Of a stretch of DNA of 64,000 nucleotides, positions 13,426 through 26,480 are shown one piece after another. Location: assembly GCA_948474755.1 (NCBI GenBank), contig CAOLHI010007009.1:1-64000 (forward strand), in the 5' to 3' direction. The translations under genes were made by a program, and so were the position numbers. Within the stretch, counting starts at the first letter, position 1; every line of letters starts with the position of its first letter. The notes below the pieces were generated by a model. It made no database searches. It was not told the DNA's origin and saw nothing but the letters and a program-made list of their open reading frames with translations. This DNA is from Ctenosaura bakeri. Taxonomy: Eukaryota > Chordata > Lepidosauria > Squamata > Iguanidae.

Positions 13426-14103
13426 CTAGAAAGGAGAGGAACAAAAAAATAAAACCAAGTGAAAAGGAGTGGGAAAAGTTTAATGGGGAAAAAGTTTAAA
13501 AAAAACACACCCACAAGAAAAAAAAGATACGGGTTTTTCTTTTTCCCCTTTTTCGTGGTCTTTTAGGCTCCCCCTTTTTTTCTCTTTCTGGTATTTCAAG
13601 AGCTATATGCAAGGACTGACATCTTCGTTTTCCTACACCAAGTTACTGATTTTTAAATGGTTTTATATACTATGGTACTTTTATGTGAGATATGACATGC
13701 ACAAATAATAACAGTCATTGTAATAGTGATGGTGATAGTGCTGATGATAAGGAAAAAGGAGGAGAAAAAGAAAGAGAAGAAAAGGTCTGTCATGACATTT
13801 CCACCTGGCAAAAATCTGTGCAAGGAATGGCTCAGCTGGACTGCTGCTCTCATGTCTTGTTTGATATCTTTCCCCCAGGTCCCTGCTAGACAAAGGGAAC
13901 ACAACTGTGGATCATGGAAGCTTTGGGGGGGGGAGGGTTTGAGGGAAGGGGGGTTCCCCAGGTGCATAAGAACTTATACCATCCACCTACAGACTCACCA
14001 GGAGTAAGCCAGGCCGGTCCCAAGGTCATATGAGTATCCATAGAAAAAACACATAAACAGTCCAACGGTAAATGAAGCAAACAGTCCTGTTGTTGTCTGT
14101 TGG

Positions 14104-15580
14104 TAAATGCTTTCAAGCTGACCTTGATTTATGGCGACCCTGTGAACCAGAGACCTCCAGGTCACCCTTCCCCAAACAGGGCCTGCTGAAATCTTAAAAC
14201 CAAAGGGGCCCTGATTACTTCACTGTTTCTATCACTCTCTAATGCAGTCTCCCTTTTTTTCTACAACCTTTCACCCTAAACCCAAACCCTCACTGTCTTT
14301 TCTAGTGTGACACATTGTCTCATGATACGTGACTGTCTCTGGTTAGTCATCTCAGCTTCTAGGGAGAGGTCGGCTTCATTTTCTTTATGGACCTATTTAT
14401 TCGTCTTTTTAGCACTTCAGGGGGATTGGGGAAAAATCTTCTCCAGCACCACATTTCAAACGAGGCAATGTTTTTTTATCACCCTTCTTCACTGTCCAAC
14501 TTTCACAAACATTAGTTTCCCCCTTCATAGCTGCCTTTCCAAGTTTACAATTTTGATTTCTTTGGGGCCCGTTTTTAAATTAGACTAATAATGAGCCAAA
14601 GGTATTGAAAAATCTTATCATTTCAATGCCTCCATTGTCTGCTTTAAAGTTAAGTAAATCATCTGTGGGGCATTATTTTTGTTTTCTTAATAATCAACAG
14701 TAAACCTGCCTTTGCACTTTCCTGTCTTTTGCTAATAAAGTCCTCCTTCCCCATTCATGGGTTTGAATTTCATGGATTTGGTTCCCGGGAAAGGGTTCCC
14801 CCCTTGCCTCCCCCCTCCCCCCTCTTCATTTTTTGCCTTTTTCCTGAGTGTGCATGCCTTCCTTCTCCACGTTCCCTGCAAAAGGCAAGCAAACAGGAGC
14901 AAGGAGCCCTGCATGCACAGGGGGAGGTGTATGTGAGTCCCCTCCCCCCTTCTCCACCTCCGATGCCCTTTACTTTTGCCCTGACATCGAGAAGGAAGGT
15001 GCATGCACCCAGGCAAAAGACAAGGGAATTGGAGAGGGAAGACACATGGTGTCCCCTTTTTTGTGTCTGGGGCTGCTTCCTCCCCCTTCATTTGCCCTTT
15101 GCTCAGGCGTGGTGAAGGAAGGCACATGCGCCCAGGCAAAACGGGAAAGGGAAAAAGACAGGGGAGCCCCAGAAGGGAACAGGCTCACTCAGGGGTAGGA
15201 GCTTGTGTGGGTTTTTTTTCTTTTGCAGGGATTCTGCTCCCTGAACCCTTGTGAAAGTGGAGGGGCCACTGGGGTTGGTGTTAGGGAAATTTTTAAATTG
15301 TGTATGTTTCTTCCTCCAATTTTCATGCCTCCTTCTTCTAGGGCTTTTTAAACCCGCCCTTTTTAGAAACTTCTGTGTAAAAGTTAAACAATAGGGGGAA
15401 AACAAATGCAACTGTGCCTGATCCCCTTTTTCTGTGGGGAACTCTTATATTTCTCTGTATCCTGTTTCTGATGGTAGCCTCTTGTCTTGAGTACAGGTTA
15501 CGTTCGGGGAAGGTAAATGTTGTGTTACACCCATTTCTTTAAGAGTAAAACTAATTTTTTTATAATCCAAACTCTCCCTT
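14104..15580 (-). mobile_element. RTE/BovB LINE fragment (copy A)
   Basis: The plus strand reads as the reverse complement of a BovB 3' half: the 3' terminus at 14104 (TTTCAAGCTGACCTTGATTT then ATGGCGACCCTGTGAA), CATCTCAGCTTCTAGGGAGA (14348), CACCACATTTCAAACGAGGC (14446), CACTTTCCTGTCTTTTGCTA, GTTTCTTCCTCCAATTTTCA (15306), ATGGTAGCCTCTTGTCTTGA (15471) and TTGTGTTACACCCATTTCTT. This order is the reverse-transcriptase-to-3'UTR order of BovB on the minus strand. It is interrupted at 14745-15295 by a GC-rich insertion and degraded by indels. It lies directly upstream (in gene sense) of the finger exon and is shared with copy B. Confidence 0.8.
14745..15295. mobile_element. GC-rich insertion inside BovB, probable DNA transposon with short TIRs
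   Basis: Splits BovB at the same place in both duplication copies (36412-36945 in B). Ends resemble inverted repeats: CAGTCCTCCTTCCACATTCA in copy B at the left, and the complement of the right end begins CAGTGGCCCCTCCACTTTCA. The inside has imperfect repeats built on GTGCATGC and CAGGCAAA, with long C and G tracts. There is no credible coding sequence. The transposon class is inferred from the ends only. Confidence 0.5.
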
Positions 15581-15789
15581 TTTGGGAAATCTCTCTCCAT
15601 GATTGTTCTTTGAAATACCTTGACATCAAGGAATGACAGCTAACACCATAGCCAGGCAAAACAAGATAATATTTCCCAAAGGGCAAGATAGATATACATC
15701 CTTCAAAGGCAACAAAATCAAAACAAAACTTTTTTTTTGTTTTTTTTTTATTGTAACTTAAGGGGGAAGGGGGTTTTTATTGCCTCTAA

Positions 15790-18700
15790 GGATCTACTGT
15801 ACAACTAGTGTGAAGCAATACCACCGCCTGCAGGTCAACAGGCTATTAGAAGAGCTACAAAAAATGAGAAATAATATGATGGAAGATTTAAAAGCAACGC
15901 AGACAGAGATAAGAACAACGAGAACAGAAATAAAACAAATTTGAAAAAATAGGTAGAAAACTTGAATCAGAGTTTGCAAAAATTAACTACAGACTTATCA
16001 GCAGTGGATCAAAAAGTAGAAGATATTCGGAGGGGGGGAGCCAAAAACTGGAAAACCAGGTGGAGCAGTTGAAGAAAGAACAACAAAAAGATAAAAAAAA
16101 ACTATAATGGGATTGGAAATATGTAAAAGAAGTAATGTTTGAAATTAAGGGGTCTCCCTTAACAAAAAGAAAGGGGAATCTACATCAAAAAAGTAACTGA
16201 TATCTTTTGGGACGTTATTTGGGTTAAAGAAGAGCTGGATTTAAACATGAAATAGATAAGGTTTTTAGAATTGAATCCCCAGTAGCAAAGTGAAGAGATT
16301 TACCCCCGAGATATCGTTTGTTTATTTTACCAGGGAAAAGATCCCAAAATCCAATCATAGAAAAATATAAAAAAAAATTAATTGTTTGGAAAAAATGAAA
16401 TTAAAATCTTTAAAGATGTACTGCCAAGTGTAATGAGAAGTAAAAGAGTACGCATTCCTGGCAAAGAACCCTAATCTAGGAAGTAAGATACAGATGGCAG
16501 ATTCCAGAAAGGCTTTCTTTCTTTTTTGAAGGCAGGAGAATTTAAAAATTAAATTTTGTTGGGGGAAACCAAAAACTATTTTGAGTTTCATGGTTTTAGG
16601 CAATTTCCCCAAAATCAATCTGCAAGGCTAATAACAGTGACGTTCGGGGGCTGTTCAATTTAAAAAAAAGGAGTACGGCAAGGGTCCCCGTTATCACCAC
16701 TATTGTTTATAGTTGCTTTGGAAGTATTGTTGATTATAATAAATGAGGGTCCTGTGAGGCACGAGTGGGTTCCGGTTAAAAAATACAGTTAAGCCGAAGA
16801 AAAGGGCCGCGTGCATTGCATGAAGGTTGGATAGACTTGGACAGTGAAGTGAGAAATAAAGGAATGTTGATTTGGCCGGAGAAGAGAGTTGACAAAAAAA
16901 AGAAAGGAATTGCACAAAACAAAGTGTACTCCAAGTTACACGAACTCAAGAGGAAAAAACTGCGTGATACCGGTTTGTTTTTACCTAAACCAAGAAGATA
17001 TTGGTATGTTCTGGAACCATGGTGACTAGCAAAACATGTTCCCAAGAAGTGAGAGAAGTGGGTATAAAGAAGGGGGGGTTTTCAGCCTCTCTTTGGTGAC
17101 TCTTAACCCGCGGCAAGGGAAGTCATCCACCTTTCGGGAACATCTGATCACTGTTCAGTGAAGGGACCGTGTGTGGATATGTATGAATGCTTGTGTGAAA
17201 GAGCTCTCTTGATACTTATGTGATTTTTATTTTTTTCTCAATAAATGTTACATGAATAGTGTTAAAACCCAGATCTGGTTTCCAGCGTGTCTTGATTGAG
17301 AATCCTATAGTCTAGGGTGGCTAAACTTCTCTCTGGATCAAAAGTACCAAAAATCTCGGTGCATGACAATCCACAGATAAGAGGTTTAAAAATAAGAAAA
17401 AAAGGGAAATTTAAAAATGAAAGCTTTTGCATATGATGTCATCATATTTTTGGAGGATTCACAAGAATCAATACAGGTGCTGCTGGAAATTGTACAAAAA
17501 AATGGATTGGTTAGGATACAAGATAAATAAAGAAAAGACAATGATGCTAACATTACATATCACTAAAAAAGAGCAAGCGGATTTGGAGAGAGGATCTTTG
17601 GGTGTCAACTAAGAAAACAAAATATTTAGGAATTGATATAACAAAAAAATAAGAATTATTTGATAATAATTATTTGAAGATATGGAAAGAGAGAGAAAAT
17701 GACATGGAGAAATGGAAAAACTTAAACCTTTTCACTCTTGGGAAAAATAAATGCTTTTAAAATGTCCTTTTTTATCTTTAAACTTATGTTCCTCTTTTAG
17801 AATTTACCAATAATAGGAAGTGAGAAGGTATTTATAAATGGGAAAAAGGGTCTACAAAAATTATATTTGGCAAGGTAAAAAAAACCAAGAATAAGATTTA
17901 AAATATTTAAGGATGCAAAATAAAAAGGAGGTTTGATCTACCATCTTTGAAATCTTATTATTATGCATGTTGTTTAGATTGGATGGGGTTTGGGTTCAAC
18001 TAGAGAGAACAACTATCAAAGAACTGCAAGAAATAAACCATAGATTTGGATGGCACGGTTATCTGTGTTTGGACACATTAATAGTAAATAAAGAGTTCAA
18101 TAATCATTGCATTCGTAAAACATTGTTAAAGATCTGGATACAAATAAAGTGGAAATATTATACAAAACTTCCAATATACTTTCCCACAAGAAGCATATGG
18201 AAAAATTGGCTTTCCCAACAAAACAAAGGGGGGGGGGAGCCAGAATGTGTACAGCAGAAGAATCAAAGAAAAAAGGGCACGAGTTAAATTGGTTCCCATG
18301 GCGACAACTTAAAAGAAAGATTTAAAATGGACCAAAAATTGTACAGATTTAAAAAAGAAAATGAAGAAGATTTTTTAGATGAAGGGAGACCAAAAGAAGA
18401 GAACCTCTAAACTCTATAAATTACTGTTGAAAAGAGAAATGGAATCAGAGGTAGTTAAAGACTCAATGGTTAAATGGGGCCCGAATGTGGGACATCCCAT
18501 TGAATTGAAGTTGGGAAAAATATGAACAACTGACATAAAATTTACCCCCAAAATTTTAAAATTTTAAAAGAAAATTTTTACAAAATGCTACATAGATGGT
18601 ATATGACTAATAAGATTACAGAAGATAACTAAATCTGGGAGCGGGAAATGTTGGAAATGTGATGAAAAGATTTGATCCTTTTTTCACATGTGGCGGACTT

Positions 18701-19290
18701 GTAGAAGGGGAAGAAAATTTTGGAAGCGGATACATGATGAAATTCAAAGAATTTGTAGTCTGAATTTTGAAATGATACTGGAGTTTTATTTGTTAAAAAA
18801 TGTTTGGACAACACATACAGATAAGAAGTCCTCAGAAGATATTGTCATATTTGATAACAGCAGCGAGGCTGTTGTATGCGCAATATTGCAAAGAAAATAG
18901 AGATACAAATTTAGAAAAGTGGAAGCTAAAAGTTCTGGAGATGGTAGAGATAGAAAAATTAGCATTTTCCTTGAAAAATAAATCTATACAGAATTTTGAA
19001 AAAGGGGAAAGGAAAGGACTTTATTGGGTAAAGACATAAATGTATAAGATGTATAAGAAATGGAAATAAGATACAAATGTAAATGCTTTTTTCTTTTGTC
19101 AATGGAAATGTAACTGCTTTTCTTATGTGTAAACAGAAACAAAGGAGTTTCAACTGGAGAATATAAGTTGAAGTGGGGTAGTGGGGTGGGATACATTTAA
19201 AAATGATGTAACCCACTTGTTTTTATTATTTTGCAATTAAATAAAATATTAATTATGCAATTAAATAAAATATTAATTATGCAATTAAAA
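15790..19290 (+). mobile_element. L1 LINE, plus strand, internally deleted (first copy)
   Basis: ORF1-like coiled-coil part at 15800-16130 (MRNNMMEDLKATQTEIRTTR, then Lys/Gln-rich). ORF2 is present only from the reverse transcriptase onward: QGSPLSPLLFIVALEVLLI at about 16678, then after a nested LTR, MKAFAYDVIIFLEDSQESIQ at about 17417 and YKINKEKTMMLT at about 17520. The C-terminal knuckle is recognisable near 18640-18730 (CWKCDE...FFHMWRTCRR). The 3' end has AT-rich repeats (attatgcaattaaataaaat) and an A-run at 19287. The endonuclease domain is absent. The catalytic FADD reads FAYD. Many stops. A dead element. Confidence 0.85.
16753..17369. mobile_element. Probable solo LTR nested in the first L1
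   Basis: A 617-bp block that interrupts the L1 reverse-transcriptase frame: before it L1 reads ...VALEVLLI, after it the L1 frame resumes toward the FA(Y)D motif. It starts TGTGAGGCAC and ends GCATGACA (TG...CA rule with TGT/ACA ends). It has a TATAAA at about 17065 and an AATAAA at about 17240, the usual U3/R/U5 order. Flanks GTCC and ATCC match at three of four bases, consistent with a short target duplication. No internal retroviral genes are present. The family is unknown. Confidence 0.65.
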
Positions 19291-19309
19291 AAAAAACTCA
19301 TGGGACAAG

Positions 19310-22300
19310 ACCCCACACGCAGGAGTGAAAGAGCCAAATACACAGACAGAGGTAACATTAAGGGGTTTAAAAGGAAGAAGAATTTGATAAAATAAGAAGA
19401 GGGATGAGAAATAGAAGGAAAAAAAAAGAAGAAGAGATAGAATTTGAGAAGAAAAGAAAGGAAACAAGGGTAACAACAGAGGTAGAAAAGAAGGTATTCT
19501 ATACATAGAAATTTTAAATGAGAGACTGGGGAGAAAAAAAAACCTAAAAAGAAAAAATAAAAATGAAAATAAATCTTCTCTCTTGGAACATTAAAGGAAT
19601 CAACTCCCCTTGTAAAGGGAAGAAAATCTTTTATTATTTAGAGAAACAAAAGTTAGATATTATCTGTCTACAAGAAACACACATAAGATCCAGATATCAA
19701 ATATATGAAAAATCCAAAACCAGTCAAGATTTTCAGCAACAATACAGAAGAAGAAAAGAGGGGGTACCCAAAAATCCTTTTCCAACAGATATGAGGTAAA
19801 AGAGATTTTTAATTATCCCAATGGGAAATTAAAATTTGGAACCAAAATGCTGGAAACAAAATGGTTTTTGTTTTGGGGAAAATATGGTCCTCTAGAAAAT
19901 CAAAGTCGATTTTATGAAAAACTTTGGCAGAAGATTTTTGACTATGATTACAAAGACTTAATATTTTAGGGTGACTGGAATGGGGGAATAACTTCAGATA
20001 TAAATAGGATAGAAAAAATATAAAATTTAAGAAAAATAAAGGTAGACTCCCCAAAAAATTTATTCAATATGATGGATAACTGAAACTTGTTAGATGTCTG
20101 GAGATACCTATATGATAATTCATATTATTCAGAAGTACATAGATCCTGGTTCTGTATAGATATGTTTCTAGTTTCAAAAACTTTAAACAAGAAAGTGGAG
20201 ATTTTCCAAAAATATTTCAGATCATAATGCAATACTATTAACGTTACAAGATTTAAACAAGAATTTCTTGGAACTTAAAGAACTCAATCCTGAGAAATGA
20301 AGAAGTAATAGAAAGAGCTAAAGAAGATTTAGAACAATTCTTCCTAAAAATCTTGGCAAAGACTCTTTTATTAGATGTAATATTTGGGGAAACAAGCAAA
20401 GAGGTGATGCCATTCAACAGGAGACCCAACTCAAAAGGAAGAGCAAAAATAGAGAAAAAGGGGATACAAGAACAAATAAGAAAAAAAGATCTAAAACAAA
20501 ACCCTAAAAGTACAAATATACCCAAAAATTTAACAATCATTTCATATGAAAAACGCTCCTGAAGGTGTGGAATAAATTTAAAATTTAAACTTTATCCTAA
20601 AGTTCCACTATAGACCTCACCCCCCCGAAGCCTTTTACAGAAGAGAGAAGCCCAGGTTAAATGAATGGATAACCTATAAAGATTTATTGACTATGATGAA
20701 TATGGTCATGAAACACATCCAAAATCAAAAGAAGAACTAGCAAAAACACAGAATAACTTCGCATTGGCTACTCCACAGGCAATTAATAGAGAAAGATAAA
20801 ATAGACAAGAAATTGAAAGGCATAGAAAAAAAAAGAGAACAAACTTGATAAAATTTTATATCCTAATACTGATCATCAATTGGGAAAGATATTTTACAAT
20901 ATTGTTAAAATTAGATCTGGAGCAAGATTTGGTAAAAGAGAACATGATTAGATCGGCTCAAAATATAGGGAAAAGAGATATGCTTTGAAAATTGGGATGT
21001 TACTCCGTGGGACAAACCCTATCCCGGGGGCTACAATGGAATATTAAAATATGATTCTGTGTGTCAAAATCCCCCCAAAAAAGCACGTAGGCAGGCACGT
21101 TGAATGACCGAAAAACAGGTCAGGCCAATAAAATCCCTCCTCACGTAGGGCCCCCGGAGACCTCAAGGCCTGTAAACCTCCAATACACAAAGGGTCCTCA
21201 GCCCCTGAGAAGCCGACTTGAGGGGGGTTAGCATGTTTGCTCCCCCGTTGAGCAAATATCCTATCAGGCGATGACCAGAAGTCACACCACAAAACACAGC
21301 CAAAGATCCTGAGACTTTGGCAACACTTTGCAATCCCATCACACAAAGGAAATTACCATCGTAAGCTTTGCTATCGCTCCTAAGCCCCATTGTTCTCCCT
21401 GGGAAAGGATTAGTCCTCCAGGTACTTTTTCCCCCCACAAATAGTGCCAGTTTTTTGCAGTTCTTTGGATCACTCCCCGTCATCCCAGCAGACCATTGCT
21501 CCATCGAGTGATCCCCTTAGTCCTCTCTGTGCTGGGCCCCACTTCTCTGCTGCCTTTTTTGGACAAGGTGCAGTATTACCCCCCCGTATTTTCCTTCCCA
21601 AAACCCCTGTCCAATTTCCTCTCTTTTTTTTCTTAACAGCTCTTGGGTGCATGTGTGTGTGACTGCGTTGGTGTGTGAAACTTGCATTCAATAAAATCAT
21701 TTATTAAAATCTTTGTTTGGTTTTTGGGTTGGCCTTACCCCATAAAAAAAGGGTAAAAAGACCCCCCTAAATTTTCCCTGCCTCTCACATTGCTATTGCT
21801 TGTGCTCTGGCTAATTTTTCCCTTCCCCATCACATGGAACACATTAAAATGTCGCCCAAGGGAACCCCAAAATCAGGGTAACAGGGAGAGATCCTAAAAA
21901 TACTTTAAAATATGCAAAACCAATATCTTTTAAAAAATTATTTTAAAATGCTTCACAGATGCAAAATTTTTCTCCTACTAAAAAACCCAAAAAAAGAAAA
22001 AATAACCAGGTCAAACGCTGGAGATGTGATGAAAAAGGGTCCTTCTTCCACATGTGGTGGAAATGCAAACACATAAAGAAATTTTTTGGGAAAAATATTC
22101 ATGATTAATCACGATGGTTTTACAAATTAAACATCCAATGTAACCACAATTTTATTTACTAAACATGATTGAAGATATGCCACAAAATAAGAAAGCAGAT
22201 AAACATGTAAAAATTTTTTTACTCTATATGATAACAGTAGCTCATTAAACAGTTGCCCAATACTGGAAATACACTAATATGCCAGATATAGAGGATTGGT

Positions 22301-22560
22301 TGTTTAAATTATACGATCTGGCTGAATTAGATAAATTGATAATGATGTTATCAAATGAGAAACATAAACAATTTTGTGATATATGGAAGATAGCAGCCCC
22401 CTTATCGGAGAAGAAATGGGGCAATTTAGCTACGGTAGGAATTTTAAGATGTTAAGTATATTCGATATGATAAAATGTTGAGATTTTCCCCAATCTTTAT
22501 TGGAAAGTAATATTATAAGAAACTTTGGATTTGCATCTAGATATTTTCGATCTGTAATAT
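19310..22560 (+). mobile_element. L1 LINE, plus strand, damaged (second copy)
   Basis: ORF2 begins at 19563 with MKINLLSWNIKGINSPCKGK, then IFYYLEKQKLDIICLQETHI, the N-terminal endonuclease block of L1. Further endonuclease pieces follow at 19865-19980 (KYGPLENQSRFYEKLWQKIF, then GDWN) and 20060-20200 (NLLDVWRYLYDNSYYSEVHR, with SW and an F.ID.FLVS piece). Linker and C-terminal parts lie at 20280-21050, and after the LTR a knuckle at about 22015 (RWRCDEKGSFFHMWWKCKHI). Much of the reverse transcriptase is missing. Numerous stops and homopolymers. Confidence 0.8.
21060..21883. mobile_element. Probable solo LTR nested in the second L1
   Basis: Starts TGTGTCAAAATC and ends with GAACCCCAAAATCAGGGTAA and CA. 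The ending closely resembles that of the LTR at 25174-26054 (GGAACCCC...CAGGGTAACA), so both belong to related families. AATAAA lies at about 21691 near the expected polyadenylation position. L1 sequence lies on both sides. No clear target duplication was found and there are no internal genes. Confidence 0.6.
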
Positions 22561-23790
22561 TCTCATGTAAGATGAAAGAATTATGTACTATATATTAATA
22601 TAGCTAGTTATAGGGTGAAAATACGGGAAATACCAAGGATGAAAGTAGAATATTAACTTACAATATGATTTAGATATTAGGCAAAAGCTAAATAAGGAAG
22701 CCCCATAACTTTTGGGAGTAAGCAGTTGATAGAAGATTAAGTTAGAGACATAGAAGTTATATTTTATATTTTCCATCATTTTTGTTATATTAGATTCATG
22801 TTCTATTGCAATATCCTTTTCTTTTTTTAAAGATTTTAACCAGTAAGATTTAATAAGAATGTTCAAAGGAAAGAAGTCTCTCAGCTAGCCGGGTACCTTT
22901 TTCCCCTCCCAGCTTCCTTAGCAAGCAACACATGCTCAAGCAGTCCCGAGTGAGCCTCTGTAGGCAAGAAGAACTGATCAAAGAGCAGAACCCTCACTGA
23001 ATTAATGAAACTTGTTCTTAATTTGGAAGTCTCAGAAAGCGAATCGTCAGACACCAGAGTCAAAAGGTGGAGGCTTTCTGTACTACAAATCCCATGGTCT
23101 TTATCCTCCTCCTCAATATATGGCTGGCCCTGCTTTCAGGCAGAATGAAACCAGCTCCGGGAGCAGATGTTGAGCTTATCGGTGGCAAAGGGCAGCAGAA
23201 CTGCAAGTATTCTCTTACAGGCTCTATGCTATTTCGGCATATGTTTTGCAGTCTTCTAGGATCCTGAAACCTGAATATTAAGAGAATAAGTATATTTGTG
23301 TAGAGGAAAAGGGCCAAATCCCTGTATAAGCAGTACAAGCTTACGGTCTAGTTCTGGCCATGCAGCAACCAAACATAGAAACCAGATACGGGCAGTGAAA
23401 ACTCACATCTGCCTCCCCCACCCCGCATGGGCCCTTGAAGGTAATGTCCTCTCACCAACCTTGGAATGAAAATTCAACTGCCTGTCCAGTCAGGATCATG
23501 GGAGGGACTGGGGAAGGGGGTACAACAAGAGTCTCTCCCATGCTGCCACCTGCAGAAAAATGCCATCCAAGCACTTCATCCTAAAGGCTGATCAAATCCC
23601 TTTGTCCCCTGTGGAAATTCTCCCCCCAGCACCTCTCTTCCTCTTCCTTCCCTCGTGTTAAAGAAAGAAGAGCCCATTCAAAAGCAATCTTTGGGTTCTT
23701 TCAAGCTGAGGGCATGTTCTCCCCCTCACGGAGCCCCTCTAGCCTGAATCTTCACAGCCAGTCCCAGGCAGAGGAGACCCACAGACCCCA
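22560..23790. other. No recognised gene
   Basis: 22560-22870 is AT-rich and may be a LINE remnant (a minus frame has a Lys-rich coiled-coil look). 22880-23790 is ordinary single-copy-like sequence without convincing coding potential. Confidence 0.4.
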
Positions 23791-25173
23791 CTCTGGAACA
23801 GGGGGTAAACACAGAGGAAAACCCCACTGACTCCACACCTCTCTTGCTTTCTATTCCTATTCTTGTATTCATTTATATCCCGACTTTCTCTCAAAGCGAG
23901 ACTCCAGGCATCTTAACAGCCAATTTAAAGTGAATAGAGATTAAGGAGTCTATGGGTCTACTCTGGGGGAGAGCAGCCACAGAATTCAGGCCCCCCTCTC
24001 CCCAGTAGTCCTGTGGAAAAGGTTGGAGATTGGGACTGAGCAAACCTCAGAAGGAAAGGAATGCAGCTGTGGTGACAGTGGGAGGAGGAGGAAAAACAAA
24101 GGAGGAAAAATACAGAAAAAGAACTGACTGGGGAGGACAAGGGGACCACAATTCTCCTGTTCTAGAGGGCTGGGGGTCCTTCCCCCCCCAGCTTTCCTTC
24201 TTCTCCAGGAATCCCTCCCTCTTCCTTTAATAAACCTTCCTTACAAGCTGCTGTGTGGTTTCTTTGTGTCCATCCTGGTGCCAGATTCCCCTCCATCAGC
24301 TCTTCCTCTTCCCCTCAATTAAATTCACACCAGCCATTCTCAACTGACCTCCTTCTTCTGCAGGGTCAGGGCTTCGGAACAGAAGGAGGGAGGGAGGGAG
24401 GGATGGTTGTTTCCCATGGGCCCCTTTTAGTGGGTCTCCATTTTTCCTCCTGTTGCCATCTGGGTCCTTTCTGTGCAGTTTCCACCTCCCATCAGGTAAC
24501 CAAAGGTGAGGCCGGTTCCTGGCAGGGACGACATCAAGCCTTCCAACCAGCCTGGTGAGTAGGAGCCGGGAGCCCCTTTTGCCTGTTTGCCCTCAGGGGG
24601 AGATTTTGGGGGCGCCTCAGAAAAGCCAGATCTGCTAGGAAGAAACAGCCTCTGCGGCTCCGCCTTCCCTTCACCTTCAACCCCTTGGGTTTCCAAGACA
24701 AAAGACCCTCCTGCCCTGGGATTTCCAGAGGATTCGCCCTTTCAGTCTGTTGCTCTGGAAGAGGGGGTAAACACAGAGGAAAACCCCACTCACTCCACAC
24801 CTCTCTTGCTTTCTATTCCTATTCTTGCATTCATTTATATCCCGACTTTCTCTCAAAGCGAGACTCCAGGCATCTTAACAGCCAATTTAAAGTGAATAGA
24901 GATTAAGAAGCCCATGGGTTTACCCTGGGGGAGAGCACCCACAGAATTCAGGCTCTCATCCCCCCAGCAGTCCTGCGGAAAAGGTTGGAGATTAGGACTG
25001 AGCAGACCCCAGAAGGAAAGGAATGCAGCCGAGGCCACAGTGGGAGGAGGAGGAAAAACAAAGGAGGAGAAGGACAGAAAAAGGATCGACTGGGGAGGCC
25101 AAGGGGACCGAGGTTATCCTGTTTGGGGGCTGGGGGTCCCCCCCCCGTTTTCCTTCTTCTCCAGGAATCCCTC

Positions 25174-26054
25174 TGTTACTGCAGTCTAGGCCTACCCGGA
25201 GATAGCACTCAATATCACTTTGATATCAAACCATTTGGCTTTCCTCTGCCACTCCGCTCCACGTGTTTGTGAGGCCACCGGACAAGCACACAAACAGGCA
25301 CTGCCGATAATTGCTGGACATTCCATTCTCCACCCAGGCAGGCCAGATACAGCCGGTTTGTCGCTTCAGAGACCTCTCCAGCAAACACCTCATTGCATAT
25401 GCGCGATACTAACAAAGGCTCCATGCCCTGAGCAGGCAAGCTGACAAAGCTGTACTAAGCGCTCTGCATTTGCATACTGGCTACACTATTGTTAATTCAG
25501 CTCTGATTCAATCATGCTAAATTTTGACCTTTCCATAGCTTTGTCCCGCTCCTAAAACGCATTGTTCTCACCAAGTAAGGCATGGTCTGCAGTCACAATT
25601 CACCCTATAAAAACCCCTGATTCTGAGACCATCATCGGATCGCTCCCGAGCTCCATCCAGCCTTGCTGCCACTCTGCTTGGCGAGTTCCCCTCAGCCAAT
25701 CACACTGAGCTTCTTCATCGCACCCCAACTTCGCTCTCAAGGTCCAGAACTACGAGACAGGTGTTATATCACCCATTTCCCTCTGAAAATCCCTAAGTCA
25801 ATCTCTGATTCCTTAGTTATCTGTGTGACTGTGGTGTCTTTAATATTTGTCTGTACTTAATAAACAGCATTTTTATTTTAACCCGTCTGGCTGCTTGACT
25901 GACCTGACCCCGTAGACGCTGGGTTGCAAGATCCTGCTAAGTTACCCTGCCTTTTGCTAGCTTTAGTGAGTGCTCCAGGTAATTTTCCCCAAAGTTGTGT
26001 TGTGGTTTGGTCATTTAGGTGTCCCTCCCGGGAACCCCAGTAAACAGGGTAACA
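25174..26054 (+). mobile_element. Solo LTR with 4-bp target duplication
   Basis: 881 bp beginning TGTTACTGCAGTC and ending CAGGGTAACA, so the ends are inverted (TGTTAC/GTAACA). Directly flanked by CCTC on both sides (25170-25173 and 26055-26058). The empty-site sequence survives in tandem unit 1 near 24206, where GGAATCCCTCCCTCTTCC is uninterrupted. U3 has TATAAAAACCCC at about 25605; AATAAA lies at about 25859. No coding genes. A second copy of the same family starts at about 63502. Confidence 0.9.
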
Positions 26055-26480
26055 CCTCCCTCTTCCTTTAATAACCCTTCCTTAAAAGCTGCAGTGCAGT
26101 TTCTTTGTGTCCATCCTGGTGCCAGATTACCGTCCATCAGCGATTCATCTTCCCCTCAATCCACACCAGCCATTCTCAACTGGCCTCCTTCTTCTGCAGG
26201 GTCAGGGTTTTGGAATGGAAGGAGGAAAAGATGGTTGTATCTCACAGGCTCCTTTTAGTAGTCTCCGTTTTTCCTCCCGTTGCCATCTAGGTCTTTTCTG
26301 TGCAGTTTCCGCCTCCCATCAGGTAACCAAAGCTGAGCCCGGTTCCCAGAAGGGATGAGACCAAGCCTTTCAACCAGCCTGGTGAGAAGACAGAGGAGGG
26401 GCTGGGAGCCCCTTTTGCCTGTTTGCCCTCAGTGGAAGATTTGGGCAGCGCTGCCTCAGAAAAGCTAGATCTGCTAGGAA

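Noticed and set aside
14729..15254. Several overlapping open frames of 70-130 codons
   Set aside because: They lie in a low-complexity GC-rich transposon insertion, on both strands and in all frames.
18987..19480. Minus-strand Phe/Leu/Ser-rich frames that look like membrane proteins
   Set aside because: Antisense of A-rich L1 sequence; composition explains the hydrophobicity.
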